A stretch of 64,000 nt of DNA from the NCBI RefSeq assembly GCF_001426565.1, contig NZ_LMFA01000021.1, positions 248,001 to 312,000 on the forward strand, given 5' to 3'. Shown piece after piece: positions 1 through 7,812 of the stretch. Position numbers and translations under genes: made by a program. Numbering within the stretch: position 1 is the first letter of the stretch; every line of letters begins with the position of its first letter. Source of the DNA: Rhizobium sp. Root482 (GTDB lineage: Bacteria > Pseudomonadota > Alphaproteobacteria > Rhizobiales > Rhizobiaceae). Under the pieces are notes generated by a model. It saw only the letters and a program-made list of their open reading frames with translations, did no database searches and was not told the origin of the DNA.

Positions 1-1922
1 CCGAAATTCCGGTATCCGGCGATGCGGGCCGGATCGAGCTTCACGTCGCGACCCTGCGCCGCCATGATGGCCAGCGTGAACCGCAACGAATCGGCGCCAT
101 ATTCGTCGATCAGCTCCAGCGGATCGATGACATTGCCTTTCGACTTCGACATCTTCGCGCCGTTCTTGTCGCGGACCAGCGCATGGACATAGACGGTATG
201 GAAGGGCTCGACCGGCGTGCCGTCGGCGTCCTTCATGAAGTGCATGCCCATCATCATCATCCGGGCAACCCAGAAGAAGATGATGTCGAAGCCGGTGACC
301 AGCACATCGGTCTGATAGTATTTGTCGAGTTCCGGGGTCTTGTCGGGCCAACCGAGCGTCGAGAACGGCCAGAGGGCCGAGGAGAACCAAGTGTCGAGCA
401 CATCCTCGTCGCGCACGAGGATCTCGCCCGGACGGAAATTCTCCAGAAGATCCTCGACATAGGCCTTCATCGGGCCTTCATGGGCGATGTAATGCTGGAT
501 GGCGGCGTGCAGCGCCTCTTCCTCGGTCTTTTCGACGAAAACCTGTCCATCCGGCCCATACCAGGCCGGGATCTGGTGGCCCCACCACAATTGCCGGGAA
601 ACGCACCAGGGCTGGATATTCTCCATCCATTCGAAATAGGTCTTTTCCCAATTTTTCGGAACGAAATTGGTGCGCCCTTCGCGAACGGCGGCGATCGCCG
701 GCTTCGCCAGGGTCTTGGCATCGACATACCATTGTTCGGTCAGCCGCGGCTCGATCGGAACGCCGCCCCGGTCGCCGTGCGGAACGGTGTGCTTGTGCGG
801 CTCGACCTTGTCCAGCAGGCCGCGTTCCTCGAACAGGGACACGATCGCCTTGCGGGCGGCAAAGCGCTCCATACCCTCGAGCGTGGAGATCAGTCCTTCC
901 AGTTCAGCACCGGCGGGGAGATCGTGAAGGAAATCCTCGTTGCCGGCGAGCGTCAGCCGGCCGTCGATCGTCAGGATATTGACCTGCCGCAGACGGCGGC
1001 GCCTGCCGACCTCGAAATCGTTGAAATCATGGGCGGGCGTCATCTTCACGGCGCCGGTGCCGGCCGTCGGATCGGGATATTCGTCGGCGACGATCGGGAT
1101 CGCACGGCCGATCAGCGGCAGCAAGACATGCTTGCCGACGATGGCCTTGTAGCGTTCGTCGTCCGGATGGACGGCGACGCCGGTATCGCCGAGCATGGTT
1201 TCCGGCCGCGTCGTGGCAACCACCAGATAGTCGCGGGTTTCCCACTCGGTCGCCTTGCCGTCCTCGTCGAAGGCGACGGGATGCTGATAGGTGACGCCCT
1301 CCTCCAGCGGGTAGCGCAGATGCCAGAGATGGCCGGCGGTCTCGATCTGCTCGACCTCCAGGTCGGAGATCGCCGTCAGGAGCTTCGGATCCCAGTTGAC
1401 CAGGCGCTTGTCCTTGTAGATCAGGCCTTCCTTGTAGAGGGAGACGAAGACTTCAAGTACCGCCTTCGAGAGGCCCTCGTCCATGGTGAAACGCTCGCGC
1501 GACCAGTCGCAGGAGGCGCCAAGCCGTTTCAGCTGGTTGAAGATCAGGCCGCCGGATTCCGCCTTCCATTCCCAGATCTTGTCGATGAACGCATCGCGGC
1601 CCATTTCGCGGCGGTGCTGCTGGCGCTCCATCAGCTTGCGCTCGACGACCATCTGCGTAGCGATGCCGGCATGATCCATGCCCGGTTGCCAGAGCACGTC
1701 CTTGCCGCGCATGCGCTCGAACCGCACCATGATATCCTGAAGCGTATTGTTTAGCGCGTGGCCCATATGCAGCGAACCGGTAACGTTCGGCGGCGGAATG
1801 ACGACGCAGAAGCTCTCGGCGCCCGGCTTTGCCCCGGCGCCGGCACGGAAGGCATCCTCGTCATCCCAGAGCTTGGCAATGCGCGGTTCGACAGCAGCGG
1901 AATCATAGGTTTTTTCAAGCAT
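1..1922 (-). CDS. valS: Valine--tRNA ligase, 3' end cut by window
   Basis: Class I aminoacyl-tRNA synthetase that charges tRNA-Val in the cytoplasm and edits misactivated threonine. About 640 residues are present and roughly the last 300 (anticodon-binding and coiled-coil part) lie beyond base 1. The product starts [19 protein letters not shown]. The HIGH-type motif HMGH is at about residues 52-55, following PPPNVTGSL, and the KMSKS motif is at about 590-594. The editing insertion lies between them. The ATG at 1922 starts directly on the conserved N-terminal sequence. It is the last gene of a minus-strand run; popZ lies just upstream and is separated by a terminator, so valS probably has its own promoter in the 127-base gap. 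No frame disruption is seen. Confidence 0.97.
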   Translation of the reverse strand, partial: MLEKTYDSAAVEPRIAKLWDDEDAFRAGAGAKPGAESFCVVIPPPNVTGSLHMGHALNNTLQDIMVRFERMRGKDVLWQPGMDHAGIATQMVVERKLMERQQHRREMGRDAFIDKIWEWKAESGGLIFNQLKRLGASCDWSRERFTMDEGLSKAVLEVFVSLYKEGLIYKDKRLVNWDPKLLTAISDLEVEQIETAGHLWHLRYPLEEGVTYQHPVAFDEDGKATEWETRDYLVVATTRPETMLGDTGVAVHPDDERYKAIVGKHVLLPLIGRAIPIVADEYPDPTAGTGAVKMTPAHDFNDFEVGRRRRLRQVNILTIDGRLTLAGNEDFLHDLPAGAELEGLISTLEGMERFAARKAIVSLFEERGLLDKVEPHKHTVPHGDRGGVPIEPRLTEQWYVDAKTLAKPAIAAVREGRTNFVPKNWEKTYFEWMENIQPWCVSRQLWWGHQIPAWYGPDGQVFVEKTEEEALHAAIQHYIAHEGPMKAYVEDLLENFRPGEILVRDEDVLDTWFSSALWPFSTLGWPDKTPELDKYYQTDVLVTGFDIIFFWVARMMMMGMHFMKDADGTPVEPFHTVYVHALVRDKNGAKMSKSKGNVIDPLELIDEYGADSLRFTLAIMAAQGRDVKLDPARIAGYRNF

Positions 1923-1993
1923 TCTGGAACCAAACTTGCTGGATTGATATCGATGATTGGTAAAGCGGAACGGCGCATTGGTGTCAACAATAA

Positions 1994-2027
1994 CAACAAA
2001 AAAGCCGCCAGTGTGGCGACTGGCGGC
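1994..2027 (-). terminator. Rho-independent terminator after popZ
   Basis: Nine-base-pair stem (GCCGCCAGT at 2004-2012 with ACTGGCGGC at 2019-2027) and a six-base loop. Read on the minus strand it is followed by a run of seven T. It sits 22 bases beyond the popZ stop codon and in front of valS. Confidence 0.85.
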
Positions 2028-2049
2028 TCGATGTCGGACGCTTTGGCGA

Positions 2050-2880
2050 TCAGCGGCGCGGGCCGCGCGCCACCCGCTCGATCTCCTCGCGCACCAGGCG
2101 CTCCACAAGCGTCGGCAGATTGTCGTCCAGCCACTCCTGCAGCATCGGCCGCAGCATGTCTTCGGCAATCTCGTCAAAGGAGCGGCGGGCGCCGCTATCG
2201 ACGGCGAGGGCAAGATCGCCGAAGGAACGGGCCACCTGTTCGCCGACCGCCGGGGACAGGAGAGCGGTCGTCGCCGTCTCCATCGGCACGGCGGAACGGC
2301 TGCTTTCGGACGCCATGGGCGTGCTCGCGGCCGGCTGCGGATCGGAATCACTTGGTTCAGCATGAACAGCCGGCTGCGACAGTGGCGCTGAGACCGCTTC
2401 CTGCCTCTGCCCGATGCTCGATATCGGCTCCGGCTCCGGCGCCATGCGCGAGGTCACAAGAGGGTTCTCCATCCTGGCGCGCGGGGCCTCCTCGGCCTCC
2501 CTTTGCGGCGCGGAATGCCGTTCCGAGGCGGCGCGCACGCGCGCGGCGACATCGGCGAGGGACAGAGGCGGCGTCGCCGCTGCGGCAGGCCTTGCGCTTT
2601 CCTGCGGCAGGTCATGCGCCTGGGGCTGTTCGGTGGGCCTGTGCTGCTCTTGCTGCGCCTCGAATTCCGCCACCAGCACATCGTCGTCGATGGTCAGGTG
2701 AATATCCTCGGCGTCACCTTCCTCCTCGGCGCGTCCGGAGTCTTCGTCCTCCTGTCGTCCGGGGCCGAAGTCATTTGCGGGGAAGCCGGGTATGCCGGGC
2801 TCGTTGCTCTCGATGATCTTTCGAATGGAGGCGAGAATTTCGTCCATCGAAGGCTCGCGCGCTACATTGGGCTGTGCCAT
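2050..2880 (-). CDS. popZ: Polar organizing protein PopZ family (DUF2497)
   Basis: 276 residues with the PopZ layout. A short N-terminal helix with [12 protein letters not shown] is at about residues 12-23. A long acidic, Pro/Gln/Glu-rich and presumably disordered middle covers about 30-200. A conserved helical C-terminus covers about 205-272 ([19 protein letters not shown], then the [12 protein letters not shown] end). In alphaproteobacteria PopZ self-assembles at cell poles and recruits ParB and many cell-cycle proteins; in Rhizobiaceae it marks the growing pole. That role is family knowledge; the sequence shows only the domain pattern. The ATG at 2880 begins the conserved N-terminus. It lies between tolC and valS on the same strand, which is common in rhizobia, and has its own terminator. 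Confidence 0.9.
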   Translation of the reverse strand: MAQPNVAREPSMDEILASIRKIIESNEPGIPGFPANDFGPGRQEDEDSGRAEEEGDAEDIHLTIDDDVLVAEFEAQQEQHRPTEQPQAHDLPQESARPAAAATPPLSLADVAARVRAASERHSAPQREAEEAPRARMENPLVTSRMAPEPEPISSIGQRQEAVSAPLSQPAVHAEPSDSDPQPAASTPMASESSRSAVPMETATTALLSPAVGEQVARSFGDLALAVDSGARRSFDEIAEDMLRPMLQEWLDDNLPTLVERLVREEIERVARGPRR

Positions 2881-3084
2881 GTTTATCCCCGTTTCTGCGG
2901 CCGCGTCGCAGGACGGGCCGCGCAGTCATTGGTCTCGACTGTAGGCGATACCGCCAGCGAACAAAACGCCGCGAATCATCCAGCTCGAATCTTGCACAGT
3001 TTTGTTTGCCGCGTCACCTGCCGAGCCGAGCCACGAGGCTGCCATGCACCGGCATCGGTGCTCAAATGGTGGGAAATCAGCCGG

Positions 3085-4479
3085 TCAGCGTCCATCGACG
3101 GTCCGCAGTCCGAACCATTTGTCCTTGACGGCTTCGTAATGATCCTCGGGCCGATATTCGGCGACCTTGAGCCCCTGGCTCCTCACCGTCAGGCGGGCCG
3201 CAGCAGCCAGGAGCGAATAGCTGGCGACAACGGCGTTGCGCTCGGAGGCGACGAGGCTCTCCTCGGCAACGAGCACGCTCTGTTGTGCGTCCAGCACGTC
3301 CAGCGTCGTGCGCTGGCCAACCTTGCGCTCCTCGATGACACCGGCCAGGGCCATGTTCGCGGCACTGACCTGTGCCTTGTTGGCGCTGGTCGTGGCCAGC
3401 GCGGCCTCGAACTGCGCATGCGCCGAAACAATGGTCTGCTGGACTTCGGCCCGCGCCGAATCGACAAGGATCTGCTGCTGTCCCATCCGCTCCTTGGCCT
3501 GCCTGATCTGGCCGTATTCGGCGCCACCCTGATAGAGCGGCACTTCAAGCCTGGCGGTAATGGAGGCATTGGACGTATCGGGACTGCCATCGCGATCGGT
3601 CGTGTTGCGGGACAATGCTCCCTGCACGACGACACCCGGCAACATGGTGCCTTCCGCCGATTTCACCCGATAGCCGGCCGCATCGACATTATAAAGGGCG
3701 GCGGCGATCGTCGGATGATCGCGCAAGCCGGCGGCGACCGCCTGGTCCAGGCTTTTCGGCAACGCCTTCGAGGCCGGCGCCGGTTGCTTGACGCCCCTCG
3801 GCGCATCGCCGACGATCTGCACGTAAAGGGCTTCGCTCTGCTTCAGCTGGGAGACGGCGTTGACCAGGATCGCCTGCGCGCCCGCCAGTTCCGCCTCGGC
3901 CTGGCTGACATCGGTACGCGTGCCCTCGCCCACATCGAGACGCGACCGGGCGGCGTTCAACTGCTCCTTGAGGAAGGCAAGGTTACGCTTGCGAATGGAA
4001 ACGACGCGCTGGTCGCGCGCGATATTGGCATAGGATTGCGCGGCCGCCAGCAGGATGGAAATCTCGTTGGCCTTCAAGGTCTCGCGGCTGGAAAAGACAT
4101 TGGCTTCCGCCGCCTTCACATTGTTGAGGGTCTGGAAACCATCGAACACCTGCTGCGTGATGGTGATGCTGGCGGAGCCGGTATGGAAATCATTCTGTAT
4201 CAGGGGCGTGGCAGGAAAAAACGGACTGAGTCTCTCGGTCCCCAGCCGCGTGAACGTCCCCTGCGCCGTTGCCCCTATTCTCGGCCGATAGCCGGATTTG
4301 GCGATCGGAACGCCTTCGTCGGTCGCCCTCAGACCGGCGCGCACCGCGTTCAGGTCCGGATTGTTCTGATAGGCCTTGGCCATCGCATCGAAGATCGTCT
4401 CGGCCGAAACGCCGCAAGGCATCAGCCAAAGGGCAGCAGACAGTACAGCCGCCGCGGCCGATTTGCGCAAACTCGTCAC
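3085..4479 (-). CDS. tolC: TolC family outer membrane efflux/secretion channel
   Basis: 464 residues. The signal peptide spans about residues 1-26 with a predicted cut VSA|ETIF. The rest is the two-fold repeated alpha-helical barrel with outer-membrane strands (OEP repeats, about 30-230 and 240-435). Heptad-like helices such as VLDAQQSVLVAEESLVASERN are typical of TolC. The protein forms the trimeric outer-membrane duct used by type I secretion systems and RND pumps. The start is GTG at 4479, preceded by GGAG eight bases upstream; no better ATG precedes the signal peptide. No inner-membrane pump gene is adjacent, so the partner is elsewhere. It could serve the secreted metalloprotease at 44-45.6 kb, but nothing in the sequence proves that. 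Confidence 0.92.
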   Translation of the reverse strand: MTSLRKSAAAAVLSAALWLMPCGVSAETIFDAMAKAYQNNPDLNAVRAGLRATDEGVPIAKSGYRPRIGATAQGTFTRLGTERLSPFFPATPLIQNDFHTGSASITITQQVFDGFQTLNNVKAAEANVFSSRETLKANEISILLAAAQSYANIARDQRVVSIRKRNLAFLKEQLNAARSRLDVGEGTRTDVSQAEAELAGAQAILVNAVSQLKQSEALYVQIVGDAPRGVKQPAPASKALPKSLDQAVAAGLRDHPTIAAALYNVDAAGYRVKSAEGTMLPGVVVQGALSRNTTDRDGSPDTSNASITARLEVPLYQGGAEYGQIRQAKERMGQQQILVDSARAEVQQTIVSAHAQFEAALATTSANKAQVSAANMALAGVIEERKVGQRTTLDVLDAQQSVLVAEESLVASERNAVVASYSLLAAAARLTVRSQGLKVAEYRPEDHYEAVKDKWFGLRTVDGR

Positions 4480-4696
4480 GATCTCTACTCCGTATGGAAG
4501 CCTGCATGCTCAGTTCGCGGAACAAAGGCACGCCCCCCGGCGACGCCACGTCTGCGGTCTCCGGCTGACCGACAGAGGAAGGCAAAGCCTCATCCGGTCG
4601 TCCGCAAGATGTCTCTTTGAAGCTTTAATTTGAAAGACCGGCAACCGATCGCATTCGCCGGGCTAGGCAGAGCCGGAGAGAAACGAAAAGCCCGTT

Positions 4697-4739
4697 GCCA
4701 AATCGCCACATCGCAACCGATGTGGCGCGCGGCTTTGGC
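4697..4739 (-). terminator. Hairpin between pcm-like gene and tolC, probable terminator
   Basis: A perfect 10-bp stem (CGCCACATCG at 4704-4713 with CGATGTGGCG at 4718-4727) has a CAAC loop and is flanked by an outer pair GCCAAA/TTTGGC. On the minus strand it follows the methyltransferase stop at 4749 by about 10 bases. The downstream tail is CTTTTCGTTTC rather than a clean U-run, so terminator is likely but not certain. The remaining gap up to tolC (about 220 bases) should hold the tolC promoter; I could not fix it. Confidence 0.6.
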
Positions 4740-4748
4740 GCCAATCCT

Positions 4749-5414
4749 TTAAAATACGAATTCGCGGCTAAGGCGAAAGCCTGGCAGCGGCTTGACGGCG
4801 GTATTGAAGGCAAGCCGTTCGGATGTCTTGCCGCTCTCCCTGAGGAAAAGCCGGGCGCGCGACGCATTGCCCGCCCCGACGACCGCCACGAGCCGGCCAC
4901 CCTCGGCAAGCTGTTCGCAAAGTGCGGACGGTACCATTTCAACGGCACCATGGACGAAGATCACGTCATAGGGCGCGGCTGCGGTATGGCCCTGCTCGAG
5001 ATCGCCATTGACGACGACGACGGAAGAGTAACCAAGGCGGGCAAGGGTTTCTGACGCCTGTGCAGCAAGAGCGCCGTCACTCTCGAGCGCCACCACCGTA
5101 TCGGCCAGCTGCGCAAGGATCGCCGCGCCATAACCGGTGCCGGAGCCGATTTCGAGAACCCTGTCGCTCTTTGCGATCGTCGCCAGTTGCAGGAGTTTCG
5201 CCATCGGCGAGGGTTCCATCAGGTAGCGCCGCTCAATGGCCGGTTCATCCGACAATTCGACATCCGTGTCGATATAGGCAAGCGCCTTCATCCGGTCGGG
5301 CACGAATTCTTCGCGCGGCACCGACAGGAAGGCCGAAAGAACGGCATGCGACGTGACATCCGTCGTGCGGATCTGGTTGTCGACCATTTTGATGCGTGCT
5401 GCTTCGAAATCCAT
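4749..5414 (-). CDS. pcm: Protein-L-isoaspartate O-methyltransferase-like protein
   Basis: 221 residues, an S-adenosylmethionine-dependent Rossmann methyltransferase of the PCMT family. The SAM-binding motif I (VLEIGSGTGYGA) is at about residues 87-98, with motif II around VVVVNGDL. True PIMT methylates isoaspartate in damaged proteins so that they can be repaired. Many short alphaproteobacterial members next to tolC are annotated this way without proof of activity. I chose ATG 5414 (MDFEAARIKM...), which has GAGGG eight bases upstream, over a longer frame from 5474 that adds an unconserved tail. It is transcribed toward tolC and divergently from the lipid A deacylase gene. Confidence 0.8.
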   Translation of the reverse strand: MDFEAARIKMVDNQIRTTDVTSHAVLSAFLSVPREEFVPDRMKALAYIDTDVELSDEPAIERRYLMEPSPMAKLLQLATIAKSDRVLEIGSGTGYGAAILAQLADTVVALESDGALAAQASETLARLGYSSVVVVNGDLEQGHTAAAPYDVIFVHGAVEMVPSALCEQLAEGGRLVAVVGAGNASRARLFLRESGKTSERLAFNTAVKPLPGFRLSREFVF

Positions 5415-5669
5415 ATCAATGCCCTCATGATCCGGATCACCGTCCGGCATTGCGCTTCGCCGGCGCAACAACAACCGGCAACCATCGGCGGCCGGTCAAC
5501 GCCATGCTCATAAATCCGCGAGGCACCCGTTTCAAGCTATGGAATGCAGTTCTGTCAAAAAAGCAAGCTTCACGAAAGCGCCGGGCGCTATTCCGACTTG
5601 CAGTGGAAAAAATCTCGGGCAGATTATCCGAGAGACTTTGACGAATCGCGGAGCGATCCGGGAGATAGC

Positions 5670-6245
5670 ATGAACGTTCAGCCATCACGCCTTCCCGCAA
5701 CCGGGCTTGCCTTGCTTTCGGCGGCTCTGTTTCTTTGGCAGCCTGCAGGACAGGCGCACGCAGCCGACAGTGTTTTCGACGAACTCCGTTTCGGCGTGAG
5801 TGGATCGGTCAGCGATAATTCGGGCGAAACGGGCGTGTTTCCATCGGCGACGATTTTCTTCGATCCCCTGTCGAGCGGCGAGCCGGCCAGTTGGCAGCAG
5901 TCTCTGCTCGAGCCGCGCATCTATCTCGGCGCCTCCGTCGGCACCGGCAACGGGGTCGATCAGGTCTATGGCGGCTTCAGCTGGAGCGCCGATCTTACCG
6001 ACCGCCTCTTCGTCGAACTCGGTCTTGGCGGCACCGTGCACAACGGCAATCTGGATAGCGGTCCGGCAGACGAACCGAAGCTCGGCTGCCGCTTTCTGTT
6101 TCGCGAACAGGTCGCACTCGGATATCGGGTGAGCGACAATTGGCAGTTGCTGGCGACCGCCGATCACGCATCGCATGCCAATCTCTGCGACGGACCGAAT
6201 GACGGCCTGAGCCGCGCCGGCCTGTCGCTCGGCTACAAGTTCTAG
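5670..6245 (+). CDS. Acyloxyacyl hydrolase, PagL-like lipid A 3-O-deacylase
   Basis: 191 residues. The signal peptide covers about residues 1-31 (cut AHA|AD). The rest looks like a small eight-stranded outer-membrane barrel: amphipathic strands such as RLFVELGLGG and a C-terminal strand ending LSLGYKF. The family motif His-x-Ser is His166-Ala-Ser168. In Pseudomonas PagL the triad is His-Ser-Glu; here the acidic partner is not at the expected spacing and Asp178 is the closest candidate. PagL enzymes remove the 3-position acyl chain of lipid A. GGGAG lies six bases before ATG 5670, which decides the start. The stop overlaps the stop of convergent exbD by three bases. Confidence 0.75.
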   Translation: MNVQPSRLPATGLALLSAALFLWQPAGQAHAADSVFDELRFGVSGSVSDNSGETGVFPSATIFFDPLSSGEPASWQQSLLEPRIYLGASVGTGNGVDQVYGGFSWSADLTDRLFVELGLGGTVHNGNLDSGPADEPKLGCRFLFREQVALGYRVSDNWQLLATADHASHANLCDGPNDGLSRAGLSLGYKF

Positions 6246-6667
6246 CCGGCCGGCGCCGCTTCCAGGCCCACCAGACCGATTTTGGAATAGCCCGCCTTCT
6301 GGATGAGGTTCATCACCGTCATCAGTTCGCCATAGCCGACGGCCTTGTCGGCACGCAGCAGGATTCGCGCCTGGGTATCGCCCTCGGTCATCTGCCTGAG
6401 CGCGTCGATGAAGCCATCGCGGCCCACCATGTCATTGCCCAGAGCGAGGGTAAGATCGGCCTTCAAAGTGACGAAGACGGGCTTGTCCTCGCGCTTTTCC
6501 GGCCGCGCCGCCGATTGCGGCAGATCGACCTTCATATCGACCGTCGCAAGCGGCGCCGCCACCATGAAGATGATCAGCAGCACCAGCATCACGTCGATGA
6601 ACGGCGTGACGTTGATTTCGCTGTTTTCCTCGAGATCGCCTTCGGCTTCCTTGATCCTGCCAGCCAT
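6242..6667 (-). CDS. exbD: Biopolymer transport protein ExbD
   Basis: 141 residues: short cytoplasmic N-terminus, one transmembrane helix at about 24-42 (VMLVLLIIFMVAAPL) and a periplasmic C-terminal domain. Asp25 at the start of the helix (NVTPFIDVMLVLL) is the conserved proton-path residue of the ExbD/TolR family. With ExbB it converts proton-motive force into TonB movement for uptake through iron-siderophore or haem receptors. It starts three bases after the exbB stop, so the two are one operon. No tonB follows; in rhizobia tonB is often elsewhere. TolR is the alternative call, but the exbB partner with its long periplasmic N-terminus favours ExbD. Confidence 0.9.
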   Translation of the reverse strand: MAGRIKEAEGDLEENSEINVTPFIDVMLVLLIIFMVAAPLATVDMKVDLPQSAARPEKREDKPVFVTLKADLTLALGNDMVGRDGFIDALRQMTEGDTQARILLRADKAVGYGELMTVMNLIQKAGYSKIGLVGLEAAPAG

Positions 6668-6670
6668 GAC

Positions 6671-7627
6671 TTATCCGATCCGTGCCATGCCGGCATCGGC
6701 ACGCGCCTGGCCTTCACCTTTGCGGGATCCGAGCCGGTCGGCCTGGCGGAAATCAAGTTCGCGGCTGACCAGCCGCTCCACCGCCGCTGCGGCATCGGCG
6801 AGGATCAGCCGGTAACCGCTGATCGAGCGGGCAAAATAATTGTAGATGACGACCGCGGGAATGGCTGCAACGAGGCCGATGGCGGTTGCCAGCAAGGCTT
6901 CGGCAATGCCCGGCGCCACGATCGCCAGATTGGTCGTCTGGGCCTGGCTGATCCCGATGAAGGAATTCATGATGCCCCAGACGGTGCCGAACAGCCCGAC
7001 GAAAGGCGAGATCGAACCGATCGTCGCCAGCACGCCGGTACCGCTGGCGATGCGCTTGCCGGCCCCGGCCTCGATGCGCGACAAATGCGATGTCACGCGC
7101 TCCTTGACGCCCTGTGTCGAGACGAGATCGAGCACCGCGTCTGATTTTTCCAGTTCCTTTGCGGCGGCGGCGATCATCTGCGTCGTCGGATCTTTTGCGT
7201 CCGTCGCCTTTTGCCTGACATCTCGCAGGAAAACCGCATCCGACAAGGTCCGTGCCGCCTTCCGTGCGCCGGCCTTGGCAGAGCCGATTTCAAGAAGCTT
7301 GACGAGGAGGATCGCCCAGCTTGCCACCGACGCCAGGGCCAAGGCGCCCATGACGCCCTTGACGACGATATCGGCGGCCATGAACATGCCGAGCGGCGAG
7401 AGATTGTGCGGCAGGGTCCGATCAGGCGCCTCACCTTGCGCCGCATTCGTCTCGATCGTCGGCACCTGATCCGCATCCGCGCCCATCGGCGCTATCTCGA
7501 CCGGTTGCTGCGTGGCTGCCTCGGGAGCCGTCGCCGGCATATCCTGTGCGTGAAGCGCGCCCGCGCCCGACAGCGCCAGCAGCATCGTCCCCAGCACCAC
7601 CCATTTCGCCATTGTCCGCTTTGCCAT
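6671..7627 (-). CDS. exbB: Biopolymer transport protein ExbB (TonB system)
   Basis: 318 residues, MotA/TolQ/ExbB proton-channel family. A signal-like hydrophobic N-terminus (1-28) is followed by an Ala/Pro-rich periplasmic extension to about residue 80. The first main membrane helix is at about 88-110 and two more lie at about 205-230 and 245-270. The conserved GLFGTVWGIMNSF and AEALLATAIGLVAAIPAVV segments are present. It energises outer-membrane iron receptors together with ExbD and TonB. The long N-terminal extension is usual in rhizobial ExbB. ATG 7627 is chosen, with an alternative at residue 6. The upstream gap carries an iron-responsive-operator-like palindrome (7753-7769), suggesting iron repression. 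Confidence 0.9.
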   Translation of the reverse strand: MAKRTMAKWVVLGTMLLALSGAGALHAQDMPATAPEAATQQPVEIAPMGADADQVPTIETNAAQGEAPDRTLPHNLSPLGMFMAADIVVKGVMGALALASVASWAILLVKLLEIGSAKAGARKAARTLSDAVFLRDVRQKATDAKDPTTQMIAAAAKELEKSDAVLDLVSTQGVKERVTSHLSRIEAGAGKRIASGTGVLATIGSISPFVGLFGTVWGIMNSFIGISQAQTTNLAIVAPGIAEALLATAIGLVAAIPAVVIYNYFARSISGYRLILADAAAAVERLVSRELDFRQADRLGSRKGEGQARADAGMARIG

Positions 7628-7752
7628 GACCTGTCCTCATATAAGCACCCGCCGACCGGCAAGGCAGGTGCAATCCGTCTCGCAGCCGAACGCATTGGCC
7701 GACCGCCGTCGCGGCTTCTTACGACAGACCGAGGTGCAGAGACAAGTATTTG

Positions 7753-7769
7753 TTGAGTATTATAATCAA
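7753..7769 (-). promoter_or_regulatory. IRO-like (RirA-type) operator over -10 of exbB
   Basis: The sequence is TTGA-N9-TCAA, a full match to the rhizobial iron-responsive operator pattern TGA-N9-TCA. Its centre contains ATTATAAT, which gives a perfect TATAAT -10 hexamer on the minus strand (7759-7764) pointing toward exbB 130 bases away. A repressor bound here would cover the -10. I saw no strong -35. In Rhizobiaceae RirA represses iron-uptake genes through such sites. Binding is inferred from the match alone. Confidence 0.5.
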
Positions 7770-7812
7770 GAAATAACAGGCAACCGCCGCCGCCCCTCGG
7801 TCGGCGCGTCGG

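Noticed and set aside
183-1754. A 523-codon plus-strand open frame opposite valS
   Set aside because: Shadow of valS, which has intact HIGH and KMSKS motifs on the minus strand.
2503-4620. A 705-codon plus-strand open frame opposite popZ and tolC
   Set aside because: It is antisense to two well supported genes; its translation is Arg/Gly/Asp-rich with no domain. High GC creates such long shadow frames.
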